Shown here: piece by piece, positions 1-5,821 of the stretch
Numbering within the stretch: position 1 is the stretch's first letter
How the letters are laid out: every line of letters starts with the position of its first letter
Origin: VBAS01 sp964444975
GTDB taxonomy: Bacteria; Bacteroidota; Bacteroidia; Chitinophagales; Chitinophagaceae
DNA: 16,511 nt
Direction: 5' to 3'
Assembly: GCA_964444975.1 (NCBI GenBank)
Contig: CAYUJD010000084.1
Span: forward strand, 1 to 16,511
Notes under the pieces: generated by a model
The model's input: the letters and a program-made list of their open reading frames with translations, nothing else
What the model was told of the DNA's origin: nothing
Databases searched by the model: none
Translations under genes and position numbers: made by a program

Positions 1-75
1 AAGTCATCTGGATTTTTAACTCAAATGGCCCTCTTAGAATTTACAGGAAGACCCACTTTAAAGTATTTTGTATAA
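1..75 (+). CDS. possible 3' end of a gene cut by the window edge
   Basis: Frame 1 is open from the first base to a TAA at 73-75, giving 24 residues that end in LLEFTGRPTLKYFV. An open frame this short can occur by chance, and I do not recognise a family. The reading is compatible with the layout: the next signal downstream is a terminator facing the opposite way, as expected between convergent genes. No start codon or domain can be assigned. The stretch from 76 to 130 shows nothing I can name. Confidence 0.2.
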   Translation, partial: KSSGFLTQMALLEFTGRPTLKYFV

Positions 76-130
76 ATGATAAATTTGTTTTTGTCCTGGT
101 TACACCATTCAGAATACCATTTCCAGGTCC

Positions 131-158
131 AAAAAAAAACCCGGCGATGCTGCCGGGG
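131..158 (-). terminator. Rho-independent terminator, minus strand
   Basis: Read on the minus strand, a GC-rich hairpin (CCCGGC at 140-145 paired with GCCGGG at 152-157, six-base loop) is followed at once by nine T residues (the A run at 131-139). This is a textbook intrinsic terminator. It would end transcripts from the leftward gene set 359-3803 and also the possible short transcript that starts near 290. There is no T run on the plus strand, so it is one-directional. Confidence 0.85.
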
Positions 159-186
159 ACTGTGTTATATCGAATTCCTTTTACAC

Positions 187-249
187 TTATTCCTCAGCAT
201 AACATGCCCCGTATACGGCACAACCGTCATTCCGGCTAAACCATCTCAT
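187..249 (-). CDS. micro-ORF of 20 codons in a possible short transcript
   Basis: A minus-strand ATG at 249 opens a 20-residue frame starting MRWFSRND and ending CAVYGACYAEE, with a TAA at 187-189. It contains two cysteines five residues apart. An overlapping frame at 165-230 (21 codons, starting MTVVPYTG) ends just before the terminator. Both lie between a promoter-like sequence (297-328) and a strong terminator (131-158), so the unit may instead be a non-coding RNA of about 160 nt. I do not recognise either peptide. Neither frame has a Shine-Dalgarno sequence. Coding status is a guess. The function of the unit is unknown. Confidence 0.2.
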   Translation of the reverse strand: MRWFSRNDGCAVYGACYAEE

Positions 250-296
250 TGTTTCTATATGTAGTTGCCTGCGCAGCATTTAAAATTTTAAGGACG

Positions 297-328
297 CAAA
301 GTTTGAAATATTTTTTTGATGTGGCAAA
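297..328 (-). promoter_or_regulatory. Bacteroidota-type promoter candidate, minus strand
   Basis: On the minus strand TTTG (328-325) is followed after 20 nt by AAACTTTG (304-297), one mismatch from the TAnnTTTG -7 consensus, and the spacing is within the usual 19-21. The predicted start is near 290, which would give a transcript of about 160 nt ending at the 131-158 terminator. The region is AT-rich, so a chance match is possible. Confidence 0.35.
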
Positions 329-338
329 ATTTTAAAGG

Positions 339-359
339 AAGAATTTTAAAATAATTCTT
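339..359 (-). repeat. AT-rich inverted repeat at the DUF5131 stop codon
   Basis: AAGAATT (339-345) and AATTCTT (353-359) form a 7-bp perfect inverted repeat with a 7-nt loop, overlapping the stop of the DUF5131 gene. No T run follows on the minus strand. At best it is a weak terminator or a 3'-end stabilising hairpin. Confidence 0.25.
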
Positions 360-1078
360 TACACTACATGCCGAATCATCGGCATCTCATCATACGTCCT
401 GCCTCCCAGTTCACGGCCGGTTTTCTTTTTATTCATTCCACCCCACTGTTTAAAAAAGAATGCTACCCCCTGATCGGTACATTGCTGGCGTAAATCCCAA
501 ACCCAGGCTTCCTTCATTGGTCTCGCCTTTCTTCCGCTTTCACCGCCCACTATCACCCAATGAATATGTTCCAGGCTCAAATTGGTAAGAGGGCCGATTA
601 GCGGTTCACATGACAAAAATTTTACCCTGGCGTTTGTATCTCTTAAAAAATCAATCCTGTCTTTTACTTTTTCGTTTTCAACCGAAACACCCATCCAGAT
701 ATTTGTTGTCCAGTTCAGTTTATCATGCAGCTCATATAAACGTTCTGCTCTCTTGGTTAAAACTTGGTACGTATGCATGGGTGTGTCATTCATTACATCA
801 AAAACTTTTTGAATAAAAGAGAGCGGAACATCTTTATGAAAAAGATCACTCATAGAATTGACAAAAACAACTTTTGGTTTTTTCCAATCAAAAGGAATAT
901 TTAAAGCCTCTTCATGTAACCTTAATTCAAACCCATCTTTATACTTTTCAATTCCCATTGCTTGTAAGCGGCGGGCCATTACTTCAGCGTAACAATATTT
1001 ACAGCCAGCTGATACTTTATTGCAACCGGTTGTCGGGTTCCAAGTCATTTCTGTCCATTCGATGGAAGATTGGGCCAT
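359..1078 (-). CDS. DUF5131 (phage Gp37/Gp68-type) three-Cys-motif protein
   Basis: This 239-residue protein has the features of the DUF5131 family: the N-terminal block IEWTEMTWNPTTGC, three cysteines C19, C26 and C29 (CX6CX2C, followed by YAE), then FVNSMSDLFH, YQVLTKRAERL, MGVSVEN, FLSCEPLIGPL, WVIVGGESG and the C-terminal FFFKQWGG. The cysteine cluster and overall pattern resemble radical SAM-type iron-sulfur proteins, but the reaction is not known to me. Members occur in phages and in mobile or accessory islands, typically beside tcmP, as here: tcmP ends 5 nt upstream of this start. The pair is therefore probably one transcription unit. Codon use is AT-rich compared with the neighbouring repair genes, which suggests acquisition as a cassette. 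The family call is firm and the function is unknown. Confidence 0.88.
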   Translation of the reverse strand: MAQSSIEWTEMTWNPTTGCNKVSAGCKYCYAEVMARRLQAMGIEKYKDGFELRLHEEALNIPFDWKKPKVVFVNSMSDLFHKDVPLSFIQKVFDVMNDTPMHTYQVLTKRAERLYELHDKLNWTTNIWMGVSVENEKVKDRIDFLRDTNARVKFLSCEPLIGPLTNLSLEHIHWVIVGGESGRKARPMKEAWVWDLRQQCTDQGVAFFFKQWGGMNKKKTGRELGGRTYDEMPMIRHVV

Positions 1079-1083
1079 AATAT

Positions 1084-1938
1084 TTAGAATAAAGTTTGTT
1101 GATCAATATGATATTTTTGAATTTCTGAAAAGAACTTGTTACCCAACGGGCTTTTTGAATAAAAGGCAAGATAGTAAAGTGACAAATTGTATTCATCTGC
1201 ATCGACCTTTGGTTTCAATCCTTCGTTTTTTACCTTATATCCCAGCTTCAACATATTCTGATCATAAATATCTGCGATAAACTTTATGAAATCTTCTTTC
1301 CGAGTTTCGCCTTTTAAGAAGGATTCCCGCCAATTTGGTTTTTTTATAAATAAATCAATCACTTTACTTTCTTCATCAATAAAGTTATGTATGTTCCTAT
1401 TTGCATTCATCATTAATGCCAATAATATCAAAAAATCTATACGTCCAACTTTAGATAATTTTTCTATAGTTTCAAAATGTAAATTCAATGAAAATGGATC
1501 AACAAATGCAAATGAAATCGTTGAAATGCCAAGCTTATGAACTTGCTCCACTATCTTGTCAACATTCTTATTTGAATCCCCATGGATAAAAACCATATCT
1601 GTATTTGGGAATTCTCTTCTAGCCCTTACCTCCAATGCTGAAATTTTCTCTTTGTCCATCTCACAGAATATATACTTCGTGAATGGAGTCGGTATTGATA
1701 GAGCTATTAAAGAAGAGGATTTTACAATCTTATTTTTCCCCTTAATTGGAGCATACCCTGCTCCAGCAAACAAATCAATATAGACTCGATTTTTAAACTT
1801 GTTTTTTATCCCTGCATTGAAAATCTCACAATATCCACCCATCAAACTGTATTTTTTTTCTGACCAAAAACCGACTGGCTCAGGCAATTTTAAACCATCA
1901 TTATTAACTGTAATAATCGGATTAAATTTTTTGGCCAT
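1084..1938 (-). CDS. tcmP: three-Cys-motif partner protein TcmP
   Basis: From the ATG at 1938 the product has 284 residues starting MAKKFNP. It shows the TcmP pattern: an N-terminal WSEKKYSLMGGYCEIF block, YIDLFAGAG at 53-61 (like motif I of Rossmann-fold methyltransferases), SSSLIAL, FCEMDKEK, HGDSN at 119-123, FVDPFS at 145-150 and ILLALMMNANRN at 171-182. The DLFAGAG and VDPF blocks suggest a SAM-dependent methyltransferase-like fold, but activity is not established. It precedes its usual partner, the DUF5131 gene, by 5 nt. A longer frame back to 1968 exists. I prefer 1938 because the extra residues are not family-like and because a promoter-like sequence at 1942-1973 sits directly upstream. 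The gene is notably AT-rich. Confidence 0.85.
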   Translation of the reverse strand: MAKKFNPIITVNNDGLKLPEPVGFWSEKKYSLMGGYCEIFNAGIKNKFKNRVYIDLFAGAGYAPIKGKNKIVKSSSLIALSIPTPFTKYIFCEMDKEKISALEVRARREFPNTDMVFIHGDSNKNVDKIVEQVHKLGISTISFAFVDPFSLNLHFETIEKLSKVGRIDFLILLALMMNANRNIHNFIDEESKVIDLFIKKPNWRESFLKGETRKEDFIKFIADIYDQNMLKLGYKVKNEGLKPKVDADEYNLSLYYLAFYSKSPLGNKFFSEIQKYHIDQQTLF

Positions 1939-1941
1939 ATC

Positions 1942-1973
1942 AAAATTTATCGAATTTAATAAACGCAATCAAA
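1942..1973 (-). promoter_or_regulatory. promoter candidate for tcmP-DUF5131
   Basis: On the minus strand TTTG (1973-1970) is followed after 20 nt by TAAATTTT (1949-1942), close to TTTG-N19-21-TAnnTTTG. It overlaps the last codons of the radical SAM gene and ends 3 nt before the tcmP ATG. The tcmP pair could thus be expressed independently of the upstream genes, from an almost leaderless mRNA. Confidence 0.45.
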
Positions 1974-3078
1974 ACAACCTCCCCTGCCTTCCCGGCACTC
2001 TGAACTTACTCCTGTCCAAACTCCACTCTTCCGCATTCATGCCATACAGCCTGCCGTATTTTTTATACTGCTGCGCCACCATCTGCGCTATCGGACCTTC
2101 GCCATGCATGCGTACACCCCAGCGGCTGTCGTTTACCTTGCCGTCGTGGCTGTGCTCTATCAGGTGCCATACTTTATCGGCCCGGTCGGGAAAATTTTTA
2201 TACAGCCAGTCGTGAAATAAAAACTTGATGGCGCCATTCAGCCGGATAAATGTGTAAGCTGTAAATGTGGCCCCGTTATCCCTTGCCTCTTTCATGATGC
2301 GCTGCATTTCGTGTTCGTTCAGCCCCGGTATCATCGGCCCCATCATAATACCCATGCGTACGCCGGCATTGCTGAGTTCATTTATCACTTTCAGTTTTTG
2401 CTTTGCAGTCGTCGTTCTTGGTTCCATTACTCTTCTTAAATCTTCATTGAAAGAAGTGATGGAAACCATCGCTGATACTATTTTCTTTTTACCCATTTCC
2501 TGCAGTACATCTTTGTCCCTAAGTATCCATGAATTTTTTGTAAGAATGCCCACCGGCTGGTTAAATTCATTGCAAACCTCCAGCAGTTTTCTTGTCAGCC
2601 GGTATTGCTGCTCAGCAGGCTGATAGCAGTCGGTATTACCGCTCAGCATAATCGGGGTGGCATCCCATTCCGGATGCACCAGGAATTTACGCAGCAGCTG
2701 CGGCGCATTTATTTTCACAATAATCTTTCTTTCAAAATCCAGCCCGGCGCTGTAGCCCCAGTACTCATGCACATTGCGGGCATAGCAGTAAATGCAACCG
2801 TGCTCACAGCCGGCATACGGATTCATGCTGTAGCTCATTCCCACATCGGGACTTTCTACTTTGTTAACTATCGTTTTGCTTTCCTGCTCGATATATTGCG
2901 TCGGCACATTTTCTTCCGTCCAGTCATCAATAGCTTCAATATGCTCTTTGGTGATTTCATCTTTCAGAAAGCGGTTCTTTGTATTGAACTGAGCCCCGCG
3001 CCCCTGCAGGTATTGTACTGAATCATTTTGCGACTTCACCATTACCTTGTAATGATCCTGCTGAAGTTTCTCTGACAT
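1969..3078 (-). CDS. PA0069/Rv2578c-type radical SAM protein, spore photoproduct lyase-like
   Basis: From the ATG at 3078 the product has 369 residues. The radical SAM signature CEHGCIYCY (C91, C95, C98; CX3CX2C) lies in MNPYAGCEHGCIYCYAR, the hallmark block of the PA0069 family. These proteins are related to spore photoproduct lyase, but their own substrate is undefined, so a role in DNA or nucleotide repair is inference. Other typical blocks are MLSGNTDCYQP, ILTKNSWILRD, VSITSFNEDLRRVMEPRT, MGPMIPGLNE and the C-terminal FHDWL. The last residues are RQGRLF: a terminal QxxLF, which fits a sliding-clamp binding motif. A longer frame to 3150 exists, but the extra N-terminus is not family-like. 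It lies about 100 nt downstream of the 2H gene, probably in the same operon. Confidence 0.85.
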   Translation of the reverse strand: MSEKLQQDHYKVMVKSQNDSVQYLQGRGAQFNTKNRFLKDEITKEHIEAIDDWTEENVPTQYIEQESKTIVNKVESPDVGMSYSMNPYAGCEHGCIYCYARNVHEYWGYSAGLDFERKIIVKINAPQLLRKFLVHPEWDATPIMLSGNTDCYQPAEQQYRLTRKLLEVCNEFNQPVGILTKNSWILRDKDVLQEMGKKKIVSAMVSITSFNEDLRRVMEPRTTTAKQKLKVINELSNAGVRMGIMMGPMIPGLNEHEMQRIMKEARDNGATFTAYTFIRLNGAIKFLFHDWLYKNFPDRADKVWHLIEHSHDGKVNDSRWGVRMHGEGPIAQMVAQQYKKYGRLYGMNAEEWSLDRSKFRVPGRQGRLF

Positions 3079-3179
3079 AAAATATTTTTTGGTTTTCGTT
3101 TGAAAAAATGGCAAAGGAGAATAAAATCTGTTCCCGTCTATTTGTTTCACAACATCTTTCTCTTATTCTCCATAGAATT

Positions 3180-3803
3180 TTAAAAAAGCAATTCGCCCTG
3201 CTTTATGGAAACCGGCATGTTCAGAAATTCAAACCGCTCCCGTATTTGCCAGATTCTTTCCCCTGCCGGTCTTTTCAGCAACAACATGGCATCTGCAATA
3301 AATTTCCCGCTGAAATGCTTGTTGCTGTATTCCAGCCATCCTTTTTCATATTGCCATGGCAGCAGCTTTCGGGCAATGGTAATATGCGGCTCCCGAATAA
3401 AATGCGGTTTGTTGTCTTCGTTCAGCTTCATCAGCCGCTGGGTTTCGTGTCTTATTTCCTTCACCAGCTTTTGAATGGGAATTTTCGACGTAGCAGCTAT
3501 ATAAATAGTATGCGAAGGAAAGCTGCCAAAGTTTTTCAGCTCCACTTTGATGGGATGCTGACCCATGGCAATCACTTTCAGCCGGCCGGTGATGCGCTCT
3601 TCCATCAGTTCGTATTGCAGAAAATTCACCAGGGCCAGCCAGGGCTTGCCGCCCGCTGCGGATGAGGCCTTGTATTTTTCAGCAAACTCCTTTTTCACTT
3701 TAATAACCCGGTGGCGCAGTTCTTCATGCGGGCTCAGTACCAGCAGGTACTCATACACCCGGTAACCGGGAATGGTGCTCGTTGTTACAGTTTGCAATTG
3801 CAT
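3180..3803 (-). CDS. 2H phosphoesterase / 2'-5' RNA ligase family protein, degenerate first motif
   Basis: This 207-residue protein resembles the 2'-5' RNA ligase (2H phosphoesterase) fold. The second motif is intact as PHITIAR (H140, T142). At the place of the first motif the sequence reads KPWLALVNF: tryptophan W55 and alanine A57 stand where the family has His and Thr/Ser. Active 2H enzymes use both histidines on 2',3'-cyclic or 2'-5' phosphodiester substrates, so this protein may have changed activity or only bind RNA or nucleotides. The C-terminus is KQGELLF, which fits a six-residue clamp-binding pattern QxxLxF. It is the first gene of the leftward arm, divergent from umuD. An AAGGAGGG tract just upstream supports the start at 3803. 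Confidence 0.75.
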   Translation of the reverse strand: MQLQTVTTSTIPGYRVYEYLLVLSPHEELRHRVIKVKKEFAEKYKASSAAGGKPWLALVNFLQYELMEERITGRLKVIAMGQHPIKVELKNFGSFPSHTIYIAATSKIPIQKLVKEIRHETQRLMKLNEDNKPHFIREPHITIARKLLPWQYEKGWLEYSNKHFSGKFIADAMLLLKRPAGERIWQIRERFEFLNMPVSIKQGELLF

Positions 3804-3814
3804 AATCCCTCCTT
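3804..3814 (-). promoter_or_regulatory. Shine-Dalgarno-like site for the 2H gene
   Basis: On the minus strand AAGGAGGG (3814-3807) lies three bases before the ATG at 3803, an unusually good match for this phylum, where most genes lack such sites. It decides the start in favour of MQLQTV. The spacing from the AGGAGG core is slightly short. Confidence 0.4.
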
Positions 3815-3926
3815 CCCCTCATCTCTGTTTGTTTTCCTTCAGGAATGAATACCGGGCCGCAGCTTACCTGGATCTTTGGCCAGGCATTTCAGCAGCCGCC
3901 TTCCCTCCGGACGAGGTTTTTAGTTA

Positions 3927-3934
3927 CAAAAATA
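3927..3934 (-). promoter_or_regulatory. -7 box for the leftward 2H/radical SAM arm
   Basis: The minus strand reads TATTTTTG, a full match to TAnnTTTG. The 20 bases upstream of it are exactly the palindrome at 3935-3954. The expected -33 position beyond the palindrome reads TGTT, a poor match to TTTG. If used, transcription would start near 3920 and leave a leader of about 118 nt before the 2H gene. Confidence 0.4.
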
Positions 3935-3954
3935 TTTAGTATAAATTTACTAAA
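3935..3954. promoter_or_regulatory. operator-like palindrome between umuD and the 2H gene
   Basis: TTTAGTA (3935-3941), six bases, then TACTAAA (3948-3954) form a 7-bp-arm palindrome. Further direct half-sites of the form TTTAG lie at 3919 (TTTAGTTA), 3958 (TTTAGC) and 3985 (TTTAGT, overlapping the umuD -7 box). The palindrome abuts the umuD -33 box and occupies the spacer of the leftward promoter. A repressor bound here could control both directions. The identity of the regulator is unknown, and a LexA- or S24-type repressor is only a guess. Confidence 0.5.
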
Positions 3955-3957
3955 ACA

Positions 3958-3988
3958 TTTAGCTGCTTCAAAATTTTTTCTACCTTTA
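3958..3988 (+). promoter_or_regulatory. umuDC promoter candidate
   Basis: TTTA (3958-3961) is followed after 19 nt by TACCTTTA (3981-3988), each one base off the TTTG and TAnnTTTG consensus. The predicted start lies near 3992, giving a leader of about 20 nt rich in A and T before the umuD ATG at 4012. Confidence 0.5.
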
Positions 3989-4011
3989 GTCAGAAAAAAT
4001 TTTTTTCAGTT

Positions 4012-4449
4012 ATGGATGGGGAAGAATTCTTCGGGGCTGCTTACCGGGGCAGCAAACAGTTTACCCAGCAGCAGGTGCGCACCGCCAATGCTACCGGCTT
4101 TGGCGCCGCGGCCGACGACTATGCCGAGCGGGGCATTGACCTGAACGAGCAGCTGGTACGCAACAAACCGGCCACCTATTTTTTTAAAATGAAAGGCGAT
4201 GCCATGCAGGATGCGGGCATCTTCGATGGCGATGTGCTCATTGTGGACCGTTCATTGAAACTGGCCAACGGGAAAATCATTGTAGCGGTGCTCAACGGTG
4301 AACTGCTGGTGCGGCGGTTTCATAAAAATTTTTCCTCGGCATTTCTGATTCCGGAAAACCCGCGGTACAAAACCATCAACCTGGCCGAGTTCAGCGATTT
4401 TAAAATCTGGGGTGTGGTCACCTACTCCATTCACCCGGTGGCGGGATAA
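4012..4449 (+). CDS. umuD: UmuD-like S24 protein with catalytic dyad replaced
   Basis: This 145-residue protein aligns along its length with UmuD, the accessory subunit of DNA polymerase V: TGF near the cleavage region (T28-G29), ADDYAERGIDLNEQLV, ATYFFKMKGDAM, AGIFDGDVLIVDRS, GKIIVAVLNGELLVRRF and a C-terminal WGVVTYSIH. In E. coli UmuD, Ser60 (GDSM) and Lys97 (VKK) form the self-cleavage dyad. Here these positions are Ala64 (GDAM, codon 4201-4203) and Arg101 (VRR, codon 4312-4314). Self-cleavage by the known mechanism is therefore not expected, although the fold and the polymerase-binding role could remain. It precedes umuC by 84 nt in one operon, downstream of a palindrome-bearing promoter. 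The family call is strong; inactivity is inference from the missing residues. Confidence 0.85.
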   Translation: MDGEEFFGAAYRGSKQFTQQQVRTANATGFGAAADDYAERGIDLNEQLVRNKPATYFFKMKGDAMQDAGIFDGDVLIVDRSLKLANGKIIVAVLNGELLVRRFHKNFSSAFLIPENPRYKTINLAEFSDFKIWGVVTYSIHPVAG

Positions 4450-4504
4450 AATTTTTAATCAGTCAGAAAAATGAGGAATAGGAATTCGCAAGCGGAAAAA
4501 ACTC

Positions 4505-4533
4505 AACTCCTCTCTTCCCCGGTGCGGGGAAGT
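4505..4533. repeat. C/G-rich palindromic element between umuD and umuC
   Basis: CTTCCCCG (4514-4521), loop GTG, CGGGGAAG (4525-4532) form a perfect 8-bp hairpin ending one base before the umuC ATG. Read on the minus strand it has the same plan as the elements in icmF and in the sugar kinase gene: a C-run stem, a short loop, a G-run stem, then a tail ending in (G)TGAG. It could hinder or set translation of umuC. Confidence 0.55.
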
Positions 4534-5814
4534 ATGAAAGCCATTGTTGACTGCAACAGTTTTTATTGTTCCTGCGAAAGATTGTTTATGCCTTCGCTCC
4601 GGAACAAACCCGTTGTGGTACTCAGCAACAACGACAGCTGTATCATTTCCCGCACCGATGAAGCAAAAAAACTCGGCATAGGCATGGCGGCGCCGTATTA
4701 CCAGAACAGGGACATCATCGAAAAAAACAATGTGGCCGTGTTTTCCAGCAACTACAATTTATATGGCGATCTCAGCATGCGGGTGATGGATACGCTGCGC
4801 TGTCTCGTGGGCGAATACCGGGTGGAAGTATATTCCGTGGATGAAGCCTTTCTTGATGTAAGCATGATACCGCCTGAAAAATTATACCCTGTCGCAAAGC
4901 AAATAAAAGAAACCACCGAGCAGTGGACCGGCATCAAAGTTTCCATCGGCGTGGCGCCCAGCAAAGTGCTTTCGAAAGTAGCCAACAGGCTTTCCAAAAA
5001 AGACAAGCAGGGCACCCAAGGCGTGCTGGTGCTCGACACCGAAGAAAAAATAAAAGAAGCATTGGAGAAAACCAGCATTGACGATATCTGGGGCGTGGGC
5101 CGCCAGTATGCACTCAAGCTGCACAATCTTGGTATTGACAATGGCTGGCAACTGCGCCAGCTGCCCGAAGAATGGGCCCGCAGGCATCTTGGCGGTGTGG
5201 TGGGGGTGCGGCTGATAAAAGAACTCAACGGCATAGCCTGCATACCCATGAAAGACCCGCTGGAAGTAAAAAAGATGATTGCCACTACCCGCATGTTCGG
5301 CAAGCCCGTGTTTGAGCTCGGCGACATCAAAGAAGCCGTGGCCACCTACACATCGAGGGCCGCGGAAAAACTGCGCCGCCAGTACTGTGCCGCAAAACTC
5401 ATCCAGGTATTTGTGGTCACCAACGGCAACGGCAATGCAAAGTATGAGTACAACCCACAGTCGCGGTACCAGTATGCCACGTTTCCGAGAGCAACGGCCG
5501 ACACCACCGAGCTCATTCGCTATGCACTGCCGCTTACCGAAAAACTGTTCCAGCCCGGTCTGAAATATTTAAAGGCCGGCGTCATTCTCGGCGGTCTTGT
5601 ACCCGATAGTTCGGTGCAGGCCAACCTGTTTCTGAACGAAACTGCCAACCGCCGCCGCCAGCTGATGGAAGCACTCGACAACATCAACTTCAGTCACCGC
5701 GACGATATGGTGAAGTACGCCGCCACCGGGCTGAAGCGCAACTGGAAAATGCGCCAGGAACTGCGCAGCAAACGCTACACCACCCGCTGGGACGAATTGT
5801 ATGAAATAAAATAA
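4534..5814 (+). CDS. umuC: UmuC, Y-family translesion DNA polymerase
   Basis: From the ATG at 4534 the product has 426 residues, the usual UmuC length. It begins MKAIVDCNSFYCSCER with catalytic Asp6. The second acidic pair is in YSVDEAFLD (D103, E104), and VLSNNDSCIISR and the fingers block SIGVAPSKVLSKVANRLSK follow family order. The helix-hairpin region is DDIWGVGRQYALKLHNLGI, and the C-terminal third carries QANLF (Q362), a good clamp-binding motif. UmuC copies past lesions when bound by the UmuD dimer and the clamp. A longer frame starting at 4471 adds 21 residues encoded partly by the palindromic repeat and is unlikely to be translated. The gene lies directly downstream of umuD and is probably damage-induced from the same promoter. 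Confidence 0.93.
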   Translation: MKAIVDCNSFYCSCERLFMPSLRNKPVVVLSNNDSCIISRTDEAKKLGIGMAAPYYQNRDIIEKNNVAVFSSNYNLYGDLSMRVMDTLRCLVGEYRVEVYSVDEAFLDVSMIPPEKLYPVAKQIKETTEQWTGIKVSIGVAPSKVLSKVANRLSKKDKQGTQGVLVLDTEEKIKEALEKTSIDDIWGVGRQYALKLHNLGIDNGWQLRQLPEEWARRHLGGVVGVRLIKELNGIACIPMKDPLEVKKMIATTRMFGKPVFELGDIKEAVATYTSRAAEKLRRQYCAAKLIQVFVVTNGNGNAKYEYNPQSRYQYATFPRATADTTELIRYALPLTEKLFQPGLKYLKAGVILGGLVPDSSVQANLFLNETANRRRQLMEALDNINFSHRDDMVKYAATGLKRNWKMRQELRSKRYTTRWDELYEIK

Positions 5815-5821
5815 ACAAAAA

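Noticed and set aside
76..264. 62-codon plus-strand open frame
   Set aside because: It runs antisense through the 131-158 terminator hairpin and its poly-A stretch (encoding a K-rich patch); no domain, no start signal.
1799..2215. 138-codon plus-strand frame spanning the tcmP/radical SAM junction
   Set aside because: It is antisense to two well-supported genes and has no recognisable domain.
2605..3021. 138-codon plus-strand frame inside the radical SAM gene
   Set aside because: It is a shadow of the opposite strand; the radical SAM reading has the CX3CX2C signature and family blocks.
3906..3921. small CCTC/GAGG hairpin followed by five T residues on the plus strand
   Set aside because: A 4-bp stem is too weak for a terminator, and no plus-strand gene ends just upstream.
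3845..4144. 99-codon plus-strand frame starting upstream of umuD
   Set aside because: It crosses the promoter and operator region and overlaps umuD out of frame. Nothing recognisable is encoded; 3815-3918 otherwise shows no feature I can name.
4471..4533. N-terminal extension of umuC from an upstream ATG
   Set aside because: The added 21 residues are encoded partly by the palindromic repeat and do not resemble UmuC, whereas the start at 4534 gives the standard N-terminus.
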